Assembly: GCA_049518415.1 (NCBI GenBank)
Contig: JBEKRX010000052.1
Coordinates: 1 to 64,000, forward strand
Length of the DNA stretch: 64,000 nucleotides
Origin: CAVQND01 sp049518415
GTDB taxonomy: Bacteria > Verrucomicrobiota > Verrucomicrobiia > Limisphaerales > UBA8199
Direction: 5' to 3'
Numbering within the stretch: the first letter of the stretch is position 1; the number at the start of each line of letters is the position of its first letter. This document shows, piece after piece, positions 51,750 to 59,912 of this stretch. The notes beneath the pieces were generated by a model, which saw only the letters and a program-made list of their open reading frames with translations, searched no databases and was not told the DNA's origin. Both the position numbers and the translations under genes were made by a program.

Positions 51750-53168
51750 TCAACGGCTTTTGGGCAGCCGCACGGTGAATTCCGACCCCTCATTCACCTT
51801 GCTGGAGACCGACACGCTGCCGCCATGGGCTTCGACCATGGCTTTGACCAGGCTCAGCCCCAGGCCCAGCCCCCGTTGCGAGCGGCTTTTGTCGCCGCGG
51901 TAGAGCCGCAGCCAGATTTTGTCCTGCTCTTCGGCGGGGATGCCGATGCCGGTGTCGTGGAAGGTCGCGACGGCCGCGTCCGGCTGTTCGCCGACCCGAA
52001 TGGTCACCTGGCCGCCTGGGGGCGTGTATTTGATCGCGTTGTCGAGCAGGTTGGCAAAGACCTGGCGCATGCGGATGCGGTCCACCGCGGCGATAACCGG
52101 TGAAGGGTGGTTGGGGGGCGGTGATGGGAGGAAGTCGGCGCGGATGGCGATTTTCTTTTCCTCGGCCACGTATTCATAGAGCTCGACGACCTCGCGGGCG
52201 AGTTGGCCGAGGTCCACCGGTTCGCGCCGGAGTGGCATCATGCCCGCCTCAGCTTGGGTGATGTCCATCAGGGTGTTGAGGATGTTGAGCAGGCGTTCGG
52301 ATTCCTCGACGCAATCGGCCAGCGCCTCGCGGGCGGCGGCCGGCTCGGCGCCGGGGGCGAGCGCGACTTCGGCGGTGCCGCGCAAGCGGGCTAGCGGAGT
52401 GCGCAGGTCGTGCGCCACGTTGTCGAGGGCTTCACGCATGGCGCGGATGAGGGCCTCGTTCTTGTCCAGCAACCCATTGAACAGGCGCACCAACTGGTCC
52501 AGTTCGTCGTCGTAGGCCTGGCGGACCGGCACGCGGGCACTGAGCTGGCCGGTGCGGATGATCGAGCGGGCGGTGGCGACAATCTGCCGGACCGGCTGCA
52601 TGGCGCGGTGGGCGACCAAGGCGCCGGCCAGGAAACCGAGCAGCACCGTGGCCGTGCCGGCGGCCAGGAAACTCCGCCGGACCGGATTCAACAGGGCCGC
52701 GCGGCTGTTGGTGATGCGGCCGATTTGCAGCCGCGAGCCGTCGGCCAATTGCCCCTGGGCCAGGGTGAAGTCCCGCTCCTCGTTTTGGGGGATGCGGATG
52801 ACGCCCTGGCGGAGGTAGCCGGCCCAGCCGGGCACGTTGGTGAAGGTCACCCAGTCCGGCGGCGCGCTCACGTAAGCGGTGATGCTCAAGGGGCCGACCA
52901 ACTGGACGAAGAGCGTCTGCCGCACCTCGGGCGGCTGGCTTTGCGCCCAGTTCCGCAGCGCCGCCAGTCCCCCGCCGTCATACACCGCCGCCACCTCCTT
53001 CCACCGGGCCTCGAGCACCTCCCGGTCTTTGCTGCCGACCGCCGCCGCCAGCAGGTAATAAGCGAAGGCAAACAAGGCCAGGCTGCTCAGGGTAAAGATG
53101 AACGCGTACCACAGGCTCAGCCGCACCGCCAGGTGCCGGCGCGAAGGCTCAAGCAGGCCGGAGGACAT
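51750..53168 (-). CDS. Sensor histidine kinase (OmpR-pair partner, CusS/BaeS-like)
   Basis: 472 residues from ATG 53168, overlapping the response regulator's stop by 20 bp. First helix WYAFIFTLSSLALFAFAYYLL, an extracytoplasmic sensor of about 125 residues, second helix TATVLLGFLAGALVAH, HAMP (MQPVRQIVATARSIIRTG), then the phospho-acceptor His in DNVAHDLRTPLARLRG. ATPase motifs follow: N-box VFANLLDNAIKYTPPG, DTGIGIP, and GLGLGLSLVKAMVEAHGG. Sensed signal unknown; relatives sense metals or envelope stress. Confidence 0.95.
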   Translation of the reverse strand: MSSGLLEPSRRHLAVRLSLWYAFIFTLSSLALFAFAYYLLAAAVGSKDREVLEARWKEVAAVYDGGGLAALRNWAQSQPPEVRQTLFVQLVGPLSITAYVSAPPDWVTFTNVPGWAGYLRQGVIRIPQNEERDFTLAQGQLADGSRLQIGRITNSRAALLNPVRRSFLAAGTATVLLGFLAGALVAHRAMQPVRQIVATARSIIRTGQLSARVPVRQAYDDELDQLVRLFNGLLDKNEALIRAMREALDNVAHDLRTPLARLRGTAEVALAPGAEPAAAREALADCVEESERLLNILNTLMDITQAEAGMMPLRREPVDLGQLAREVVELYEYVAEEKKIAIRADFLPSPPPNHPSPVIAAVDRIRMRQVFANLLDNAIKYTPPGGQVTIRVGEQPDAAVATFHDTGIGIPAEEQDKIWLRLYRGDKSRSQRGLGLGLSLVKAMVEAHGGSVSVSSKVNEGSEFTVRLPKSR

Positions 53169-53817
53169 AACCGACTCCTCGGATGGTGTGGAGCATCGCT
53201 TTGTCTCGGTCCACCTTGCTCCGCAGGCGGTGCACCAGCACGTCCACCACGTTGGTCTGCGGATCGAAACTGTAGTCGAAAACATGCTCCAGGATCATTG
53301 TCTTGGTGACGGGGCGATTGGCGTGGCGCATGAGGTACTCGAGCAGCGCGAACTCGCGCGGCTGCAGTTCGATCAGCTCCCCGCCGCGGCGCACCTCGCG
53401 CGTGAGCAGGTCCAGCGCCAGGTCCCCCACCGCCAGCCGCGTCGGCTCCGGCGTTTGGGTCGCGCGCCGAATCAGCGCCTGGATGCGGGCCAGCAGCTCG
53501 GAAAAGGCAAACGGCTTGGTCAAATAATCATCCCCGCCCGCCTGCAGGCCCCGCACCCGGTCATCCACCGAGGCCTTCGCGCTGAGGATCAGCACCGGGG
53601 CGCGCGCGCCCCGGCCGCGCAGTTGTTGGATGAGGCTCAACCCGTCCAGCCGGGGCAGCATCACGTCCACCACCGCGGCGTCATAGGCGATGGTCTGCGC
53701 CCGGATGAGCCCCTCCTCGCCGTCCGCGGCGTGGTCCACGGCGTAGCCGCTCTGTCTCAGCCCGTTGACGACAAAGGAGGCGATCTTCTTGTCATCCTCG
53801 ACCACCAGTACGCGCAT
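53149..53817 (-). CDS. OmpR/PhoB-family response regulator
   Basis: 222 residues from ATG 53817. Receiver with D8/D9, phospho-acceptor D51 (AAVVDVMLPRLDG) and the Lys in DDYLTKPFAF. The C-terminal winged helix contains LQPREFALLEYLMRHANRPVTK and VDVLVHRLRSKVDRD. Partner of the overlapping kinase gene. The leader is a 7-bp tandem repeat (53824-53844) ending 6 bp before the start codon, where a ribosome-binding site would normally be. Confidence 0.95.
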   Translation of the reverse strand: MRVLVVEDDKKIASFVVNGLRQSGYAVDHAADGEEGLIRAQTIAYDAAVVDVMLPRLDGLSLIQQLRGRGARAPVLILSAKASVDDRVRGLQAGGDDYLTKPFAFSELLARIQALIRRATQTPEPTRLAVGDLALDLLTREVRRGGELIELQPREFALLEYLMRHANRPVTKTMILEHVFDYSFDPQTNVVDVLVHRLRSKVDRDKAMLHTIRGVGYVLRPA

Positions 53818-53823
53818 AGGCCG

Positions 53824-53844
53824 CCAATTTCCAATTTCCAATTT
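53824..53844. repeat. 7-bp tandem repeat in leader of response regulator
   Basis: Three perfect units of CCAATTT (GGAAATT-type on the coding strand) immediately in front of the response-regulator start codon. Confidence 0.75.
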
Positions 53845-53946
53845 CCCATTGTCAATGAAAACCCTCCCGTCCCCGGCCCAGGCCGCGGCCGAGCCCGCAG
53901 CTCCCGAAAACTGCCGAAAATTGCCGCGCTTGCCACCATCTTAGGC

Positions 53947-53974
53947 TTGACGCCGGCCCGACAAGCTGTATCGT
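53947..53974 (+). promoter_or_regulatory. Candidate promoter of the ferritin-like gene
   Basis: TTGACG, 16-bp spacer, TATCGT, about 50 bp upstream of the start at 54022. Sequence match only. Confidence 0.35.
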
Positions 53975-54021
53975 GGCCCCACCATTGACGAAAAAAGATG
54001 ACGCTATGAAAGGAAAATACT

Positions 54022-54573
54022 ATGGCTAAAGTGACACGACAGATGGTGGAAAAGGCAGGCATCAATGTGGAGCAGTTGGTGGAATTGTTGGTCAGGAACG
54101 CCGCCGCCGAACTCACCACGTTCTATTACTATACGATCCTGCGAGTGAACCTGATTGGATTGGAGGGGGAGGGGCTAAAAGAGATTGCGGAAACAGCGCG
54201 CATCGAAGACCGAAACCACTTCGAGGCCCTCGTTCCTCGCATCTACGAACTGGGCGGCAAATTGCCGGAGAACATGAAAGACTTTCATGATGCCTCGGCC
54301 TGCCCGCCCGCCAAGTTGCCTGGTGACCCAACGGACATCCAAGCGATGCTCAAGGTCCTGGTGGAAGCCGAGCGATGCGCGGTGCGGGGATACACCCACA
54401 TCTGCAACCTCACGGCCGGCAAGGATCATCGCACCTACGACCTGGCCCAAGCAATTCTCAACGAAGAAATCGAGCACGAATCGTGGTTCTCCGAATTCCT
54501 GGGCGAGGGCCCTTCCGGCCATTTCTTGCGGCGCGGCGAGACTTCGCCCTTTGTCGGCAAGTTTCTGCGGTAA
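54022..54573 (+). CDS. Ferritin-like Dps-type protein
   Basis: 183 residues; AAGGAAAA lies upstream of the ATG. Four-helix ferritin fold with iron ligands visible in helices A/B (NAAAELTTFYYYTIL, ARIEDRNHFEALVPRIYELGG) and C/D (EAERCAVRGYTHICN, AILNEEIEHESWFSEFLGEG). The paired cysteines in CPP and AERCAVRGYTHIC recall Dps-like 'thioferritin' proteins that use H2O2 to oxidise iron. Probably protects against oxidative stress. Divergent from the two-component genes, which may control it (inference). Confidence 0.85.
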   Translation: MAKVTRQMVEKAGINVEQLVELLVRNAAAELTTFYYYTILRVNLIGLEGEGLKEIAETARIEDRNHFEALVPRIYELGGKLPENMKDFHDASACPPAKLPGDPTDIQAMLKVLVEAERCAVRGYTHICNLTAGKDHRTYDLAQAILNEEIEHESWFSEFLGEGPSGHFLRRGETSPFVGKFLR

Positions 54574-54765
54574 CGGCGGGCGCAGCCAAAGAATACTGCG
54601 AACTGGCGGCCAGCCAACTGCCTCATCGCTGGCAGGACACCGCCACCCGGGCAAGCGGAAAGTGATGGCGGCCATCCCATCAGGGGTCGGGATAGCCTTC
54701 CAGGCACCCGTTCTCGCTCCAGATAATGCGGGTCGTCACGAAGTCGGGCCAAACTGAGACAAATC

Positions 54766-55095
54766 ATGCAAATGCTCCCGTGGTCATTTTCACTGGCAAC
54801 CGCAATTTGGTTCGGGATCATGGCCCGTAGGGCTGGACGTAACTGGGTCCCGTGGGCCCTGGGCGGAGCGTTGTTTGCACTGGTGACCACGACCTTGATT
54901 TGGGGTGTCAGCCAGGCGGCCTTCATACCCTTATCGCATGGAGCGGTGGTCCGGTTCCGAATCAAGACGGTGGCCGCCGCCTGCATGATCGTCGGTTTCC
55001 TCGGCTGGTGGTTGACCTTGAGCCTGCAGCCCTGGCGCCTCGGCGCCCGCCAAGAAAGGAAACAGGCCAACCAGCTTGCCGGGGCAAAGAAATGA
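54766..55095 (+). CDS. Small membrane protein, 109 aa
   Basis: Three hydrophobic helices: WSFSLATAIWFGIMARR, VPWALGGALFALVTTTLIWG and VAAACMIVGFLGWWLTL, with a basic C-terminal tail. No recognised domain. Lies 114 bp upstream of treZ on the same strand. Confidence 0.6.
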   Translation: MQMLPWSFSLATAIWFGIMARRAGRNWVPWALGGALFALVTTTLIWGVSQAAFIPLSHGAVVRFRIKTVAAACMIVGFLGWWLTLSLQPWRLGARQERKQANQLAGAKK

Positions 55096-55208
55096 CTCGC
55101 ATCTGGTTGGGCTTGGCAGATTTGCTTCAACGAAAGGTCAGGCTTGCTGCGGGGTGAATTGCTGAAAAGGTTTCCCGGAGCGTTGCTGTTGCGAAGGGAG
55201 GAAGGCTG

Positions 55209-57005
55209 ATGCACACATTCCGAGTCTGGGCCCCATTATGTAAAGAGGTTGAAGTCCAGGTTGACGGGCGCCGCTACGCGATGCGCGCCGGCCCGGGCGG
55301 TTGGTGGGGAACTGAGGTCTCCGCAGCCAAGCCGGGCAGCGCTTACGGCTTCGTGGTCGATGACGAAGGACCCTTTCCCGATCCGCGCTCGGCCTGGCAG
55401 CCCAGGGGGGTGCAGGAGCTGTCGCGCGTGCTCGACCAGGCGGCCTTTGACTGGACCGACACCGGCTGGCAAGCCCGGCCGCTTTCGGCGGCGGTGGTCT
55501 ATGAACTGCACGTCGGCACCTTCACCCCGGAGGGCACTTTCGCCGCCGCCATCCACAAACTCGACCATCTCGCGAGACTGGGCGTGACCCATGTCGAGCT
55601 GATGCCGGTGGGTGAGTTCCCGGGTTCGCGCGGCTGGGGGTACGATGGCGCGGACCTGTTTGCGCCCCACCACGCCTATGGCGGACCTGAGGCCTTGAAG
55701 CGACTGGTCGCTGTCTGCCACGCGCGGGGCCTGGCCGCGCTGCTGGACGTGGTCTATAATCACCTCGGCCCTGTCGGCAACTATCTGAGCCGGTTCGGGC
55801 CGTACTTCGCCAGGCGTTACTCCACCCCTTGGGGCCCAGCGCTCAACTTCGACGGCCCGCACAGCGACGAAATGCGCCGGTTCTTCTGCGACAACGCCCG
55901 GATGTGGCTGCGCGACTATCATTTTGATGGGCTTCGCCTGGACGCGGTGCAGGCGATGTTGGACACCTCGGCGGAGCCGTTCCTGGAGCAACTGGCAACC
56001 GAGGTCAAACAGCTTGCAGCTCAACTGGGCCGCCGCCTGGTGCTGATTCCTGAAAGCGACCTGAACGACCCGCGCCTGCTCCGGTCCCGCGCGTGCGGCG
56101 GCCTTGGCCTGGATGCGCAGTGGAACGACGACTTCCACCACGCGCTGCATGCGGTGCTGACCGGCGAGCGCGAGGGCTATTACGCCGACTTCGGCTCGCT
56201 GGCCGACCTGGCCAAGGCCTTGCGCCAGGCCTACGTTTATGACGGCCGCTACTCAACGCACCGGCAGCGCACCCATGGTCGCCCGCCGGTCGGACTGGAC
56301 GGTCATCGCTTCCTCGCTTACCTGCAGAATCACGATCAGATCGGCAACCGCGCCCTGGGCAGGCGCATGAGCCAACTGGTGAGCGTCGGCCGGTTGAAGA
56401 TCGGCGCGGCGCTGGTGCTCACCTCTCCGTTCGTGCCGATGCTCTTTCAAGGCGAGGAGTGGGGCGCCTCGACGCCCTTCCAATACTTCACCGACCACCC
56501 GGAGCCCGAACTGGCCAAGGCGGCGCGGGAGGGACGGCGCCGCGAGTTCGCCGCTTTCGGCTGGAAGCCGGAAGAGGTTCCCGATCCCCAGGCCCGGGAA
56601 ACCTTCAGGCGCTCAAAGCTCAACTGGTCTGAACTTTCCCAGAGCCTTCATGCCGGATTGTTCGAATGGCACCAGCGCTTGATTCGTTTGCGCCGCTCCG
56701 AGCCAGTGCTGGCGGACGGTTGCCTGGGCCGCCTTTGCGTTCAGTTTGATGAGGCAGCCCGCTGGCTGGTGGTAGAGCGCGGCCCAATCCGCGTGGCCTG
56801 CAATCTCGCCGACCGGCCTCAACGCGTCCCGCTCCCGCCCGCGAGCCAGGAGACGTTGTTGGCTTCGGAAACAGGAATCGAGCCGGCCGCCGCCGGTATA
56901 GACATGCCTCCGGATTCGGTCGCGGTCCTCAGGCTGGTAGATGCTGGAGGGCGCCGTTGCCGCGCAAAAACGAGGCCGTCTCCAAGCGATCCAGCCCGAG
57001 GATGA
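55209..57005 (+). CDS. treZ: Malto-oligosyltrehalose trehalohydrolase; 3' end altered by IS remnant
   Basis: 598 residues; GGGAGGAAGG precedes ATG 55209. GH13 enzyme releasing trehalose from maltooligosyl-trehalose. N-terminal CBM48-like domain (FRVWAPLCKEVEVQVDG), barrel motifs DVVYNHLGPVGNY, the nucleophile D245 in FDGLRLDAV, acid/base E282 in LIPESDLND, LQNHDQIGNRALG and the MLFQGEEWGAS loop. The normal end is around DSVAVLRL. The last 20 residues are read from an antisense IS1380-like remnant. treY, its partner, is not in the window. Confidence 0.93.
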   Translation: MHTFRVWAPLCKEVEVQVDGRRYAMRAGPGGWWGTEVSAAKPGSAYGFVVDDEGPFPDPRSAWQPRGVQELSRVLDQAAFDWTDTGWQARPLSAAVVYELHVGTFTPEGTFAAAIHKLDHLARLGVTHVELMPVGEFPGSRGWGYDGADLFAPHHAYGGPEALKRLVAVCHARGLAALLDVVYNHLGPVGNYLSRFGPYFARRYSTPWGPALNFDGPHSDEMRRFFCDNARMWLRDYHFDGLRLDAVQAMLDTSAEPFLEQLATEVKQLAAQLGRRLVLIPESDLNDPRLLRSRACGGLGLDAQWNDDFHHALHAVLTGEREGYYADFGSLADLAKALRQAYVYDGRYSTHRQRTHGRPPVGLDGHRFLAYLQNHDQIGNRALGRRMSQLVSVGRLKIGAALVLTSPFVPMLFQGEEWGASTPFQYFTDHPEPELAKAAREGRRREFAAFGWKPEEVPDPQARETFRRSKLNWSELSQSLHAGLFEWHQRLIRLRRSEPVLADGCLGRLCVQFDEAARWLVVERGPIRVACNLADRPQRVPLPPASQETLLASETGIEPAAAGIDMPPDSVAVLRLVDAGGRRCRAKTRPSPSDPARG

Positions 57006-57060
57006 TGGGATAGACCAATCCCCGCAGCATCTGCAGCGCCGCTTGTCCGCGCCCCCTGCT
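56937..57060 (-). mobile_element. IS1380-family transposase remnant
   Basis: Minus-strand frame reads GQAALQMLRGLVYPIILGL, then DRLETASFLRGNGALQHL, the conserved early part of IS1380-type transposases. Homology stops inside the treZ 3' end and no intact transposase, catalytic DDE region or terminal repeats remain. Confidence 0.65.
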
Positions 57061-57117
57061 GGCGGCTGTTCGGCGCAGCTTCCGTCTGTCCCCGGGCAAC
57101 CTGGCGCCCCCCTGCCC

Positions 57118-57864
57118 TTACAACTTCCGGGCGGTCAACCGGATGCTGACAATCCTGCCCTTGAGCCTTTGATCATTCTCCGCCATCGGGAAAGCCGCCT
57201 CCGCTTCCACGGTGATCCCCTCAAAGCCGGCCTGCGCAATGGCCTGCAGATAGTCGCTTTTCGACTGAGCAGCCTTGAGCCACTCTCCCCAGACCTCATC
57301 CTGCAGGGCGGCTTCAGAAAAACCGCCCGAGGTGACTAGATCTGATACGCACATCCTGCCGCCGACTTTCAGCACGCGGTACACTTCCTTGAAAGCACGC
57401 ACCTTGTCGGGGCAGTGGTTCATTACGCAATTGCTGATAGCCACGTCCACCGAACAGTCGTCGAGCGGCAGCCGCTCGATCGGTGCGTGCTTGAACTCGA
57501 CGTTCCCAAGATTCGCTTTCCTGGCGTTCTCCTTGGCTCTCTTCACCATCTGGAGCGTCACGTCCACGCCGATCGCCCGGCCGGTTGGGCCGACCCGCTG
57601 CGCCGCGAGAAACGCGTCCAGGCCGCCCCCGCAACCCAGGTCCAAAACGATCTCCCCTTGGCGCAGCCCGGCTTGTGCGACCGGGTTCCCACAGCCGAGG
57701 CTCATCACCGCGTCCACAGGCACGGTCTCTAGTTCTTCCTCCGAGTAACCTATTGCCGTCGCATGCCCCACCGGGTCTCGGTGGCCCGCGCCGCATTCGG
57801 CTCCGGTCGCAGTCTTGACGTAGCGTGCCCGAGACCGCCGCCTGTCTTTCTCACGCGATTTCAC
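57118..57864 (-). CDS. ArsM-like SAM-dependent methyltransferase
   Basis: 248 residues from GTG 57864; GTG 57882 is an alternative. It matches the arsenite methyltransferase family: YSEEELETVPVDAVMSLGCGNP, SAM-binding VLDLGCGGGLDAFLAAQRVGPTGRAIGVD, NVEFKHAPIERLPL, then ISNCVMNHCPDKVRAFKEVYRVLKVGGRMCVSDL. Cysteines in GCGNP and SNC fit arsenic ligands; the usual N-terminal Cys pair is reduced to one (GAEC). No ars genes are adjacent. Its GTG overlaps the hicB stop (GTGA). Confidence 0.85.
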   Translation of the reverse strand: MKSREKDRRRSRARYVKTATGAECGAGHRDPVGHATAIGYSEEELETVPVDAVMSLGCGNPVAQAGLRQGEIVLDLGCGGGLDAFLAAQRVGPTGRAIGVDVTLQMVKRAKENARKANLGNVEFKHAPIERLPLDDCSVDVAISNCVMNHCPDKVRAFKEVYRVLKVGGRMCVSDLVTSGGFSEAALQDEVWGEWLKAAQSKSDYLQAIAQAGFEGITVEAEAAFPMAENDQRLKGRIVSIRLTARKL

Positions 57865-58034
57865 CCAACGACTTCCAGGCACAAAGCGATGGCCTCGCGA
57901 ATTCGTTCCCTGAGCTTATCGAGCGAGCCTGCCTGCGTATGACAACCACGCAACTCCGGGACGCTGGCCACGCAGTACCCCTCCGCGTCGCGCTCGACAA
58001 TTACGCTGAACTCTCTCTGGCGGGACTTTCTCAT
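57861..58034 (-). CDS. HicB-like antitoxin-family protein, solo
   Basis: 57 residues from ATG 58034. EFSVIVERDAEGYCVASVPELRGCHTQAGSLDKLRERIREAIALC is the HicB partial RNase H-like fold; the C-terminal DNA-binding part is missing. No HicA toxin gene is present on either side, so this is a solo member. Its stop overlaps the start of the arsM-like gene. Confidence 0.8.
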   Translation of the reverse strand: MRKSRQREFSVIVERDAEGYCVASVPELRGCHTQAGSLDKLRERIREAIALCLEVVG

Positions 58035-58083
58035 GGGAATGGTATGCCAGCAAGCTGCCGTGCGCGCAAGCGCACAAAACAAG

Positions 58084-58118
58084 AAGCCCTCCGCGCGGGC
58101 TTTCGCGCGGGAGGGCTT
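58084..58118 (-). terminator. Terminator of the HtrA gene
   Basis: Stem AGCCCTCC-GCGCG paired with CGCGC-GGGAGGGCT. On the minus strand it is followed by TTCTTGTTTTG, giving a rho-independent terminator shape just after the protease stop at 58146. Confidence 0.7.
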
Positions 58119-58145
58119 GCTGTCCGGCGTGCGGATTAGCCCGGA

Positions 58146-59672
58146 TTAGCCCGTTTGGTTGCTTTCGTCCACGACGACGTAGTGGCTGCTGCCGTGCTCC
58201 CAGACCCGAAGGAGCGTGTGCTTGTCCTTGGCGTTTTCGGTCAGCCGCACCGCGTCATCGGCGCTTTTCACCGGCTGCCGATTGATTTCCTGGATCACGT
58301 CGCCCGGCTTGAGGCCCGCCTCAGCGGCGGCGGAATCCGGCTTCACTTCCGTAACGACCGCGCCCTTGAGCGTCTCCGGCAGGTTGAATTCATGGCGGGT
58401 CTGCCGGTCCGGGTCGCTCACGGCCACGCCGTTGAGTGTGCCGGTGTCTTTGTTGTTGTGCGTGTTGCCCTGGGCGAGTTGCTCGGTTCCGGGCAACGGC
58501 TTAATGGTTGCTTCCAGCGTCCTGGTCGAGCCATCGCGCCAGATTTTGACCGGCACCGTTGCGCCGGGCTTGGTCTCCCCCACGGCGAGTTTCATGTGCC
58601 GGCTGTCGGCAATGTTTTTGCCGTTATACTCCAGCACCACGTCGCCCTCCTTGAATCCGGCTTTGTCGGCCGGGCCGTTCGGCGCCACCTCGCCCACGAG
58701 CGCGCCGGTCGGCTCCTTGAGTTTGAACTCCTTGGCCAGCGCCGGGGTGACATCCTGGAGCCAGACCCCGAGATAACCGCGCGTGACGTGGCCGTATTTG
58801 ACCAGACTGCCCATCACATTGCGGGCGAGGTCCGACGGGACTGCAAAGCTGACGCCCTGGCTGCCGCCGGAACGGCTCAGGATCGCGGTGTTGATGCCAA
58901 TGAGCCGGCCCTCAACGTCCACCAAGGCGCCGCCGGAGTTGCCTGGATTGATCGCCGCATCCGTCTGGATGAAGTCCTCATAGTCCTCAATGCCCATGTT
59001 CCCTCGGCCGGTCGCGCTCACAATGCCCTGGGTGACCGTCTGGCCGACGCCGAACGGGTTGCCGATGGCCAGCACCACGTCGCCCACCTGCACTTTGTCG
59101 CTATCGGCCATTGGGACCACCGGCAAGTCCTGCGCGTCAATTTTGACCACCGCGACGTCCGACTTCGGGTCGCGGCCAATTACCGTGGCGGTGAACTCAC
59201 GACCGTCCTGCAAAGTGACTTTCACCGCGTTGGCGCCGTCCACCACGTGATTGTTGGTCAGGATGTAGCCGTCCTTGGTGACGATCACGCCCGACCCCAG
59301 ACCATGCTCGCGTTGCGGGCCGAGCTGGCGCGGGGGGAACATCTGGCCGAATTGATCGCCGAAAAACCGTCTCCAGAACGGGTCGTTGAAACCGGGCCCC
59401 TGCTGGCCCGAGAGGTTTTTGATCGTGGTGGTCGTCTCGATCTTAACCACACCCGGCGCGACCCTTTTCACAATGGGCGCGAAGCTTCCGCGCGGCAGGC
59501 CATCCCGCGGCACGGAGGTCTCGTCCACCGGCACATTCACGGCCACAGGGCCAGATTTGATTTTCGCTGCTGACATGTCGGTAAAAGCCAGCGCTGTAGC
59601 CGCCAACGCGACGGCACTGGCCAGAACCAGGACGGGCAGCCGTTTTTGTAATTGATGGTACGTCGTTTTCAT
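58146..59672 (-). CDS. Do/HtrA-type periplasmic serine protease
   Basis: 508 residues from ATG 59672. Signal peptide (LPVLVLASAVALAATALAF), trypsin-like domain with H142 (ILTNNHVVDG), D172 (SDVAVVKID) and S246 (INPGNSGGALV), then two PDZ domains (YLGVWLQDVTPALAKEFKLKEPTGALVGEV and the C-terminal VTEVKPDSAAAEAGLKPGDVI). Degrades misfolded envelope proteins. A 6-bp tandem repeat (GTCTCT on plus, 59677-59690) sits directly before the start. The upstream 200 bp hold no gene. Confidence 0.95.
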   Translation of the reverse strand: MKTTYHQLQKRLPVLVLASAVALAATALAFTDMSAAKIKSGPVAVNVPVDETSVPRDGLPRGSFAPIVKRVAPGVVKIETTTTIKNLSGQQGPGFNDPFWRRFFGDQFGQMFPPRQLGPQREHGLGSGVIVTKDGYILTNNHVVDGANAVKVTLQDGREFTATVIGRDPKSDVAVVKIDAQDLPVVPMADSDKVQVGDVVLAIGNPFGVGQTVTQGIVSATGRGNMGIEDYEDFIQTDAAINPGNSGGALVDVEGRLIGINTAILSRSGGSQGVSFAVPSDLARNVMGSLVKYGHVTRGYLGVWLQDVTPALAKEFKLKEPTGALVGEVAPNGPADKAGFKEGDVVLEYNGKNIADSRHMKLAVGETKPGATVPVKIWRDGSTRTLEATIKPLPGTEQLAQGNTHNNKDTGTLNGVAVSDPDRQTRHEFNLPETLKGAVVTEVKPDSAAAEAGLKPGDVIQEINRQPVKSADDAVRLTENAKDKHTLLRVWEHGSSHYVVVDESNQTG

Positions 59673-59676
59673 AATT

Positions 59677-59690
59677 GTCTCTGTCTCTGT
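59677..59690. repeat. 6-bp tandem repeat in HtrA leader
   Basis: About 2.3 units of GTCTCT, 4 bp upstream of the HtrA start codon. Confidence 0.5.
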
Positions 59691-59912
59691 AAGCTTAGAA
59701 GCTCCCACCATGACCAGAACCTGTCTGGAGAATTACAGATTTGTAAGCCACATGCCGCCAAACCGCCGGTCTGTGAGGTGAGGCGGACCCCAGGAGGGAA
59801 GGCAAACTCCCTGGCCGGAGAAAGGATCAAGACAAGCGACAGAACCTTGTCAAACGCAAGAGGGAAAGCCCGCTGCCGGCACGGCCAGCAAGATGCCGGC
59901 GAGCGGAGTCAC

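Noticed and set aside
57825..58139. Plus-strand open frame over hicB
   Set aside because: Antisense shadow of the hicB and arsM starts.
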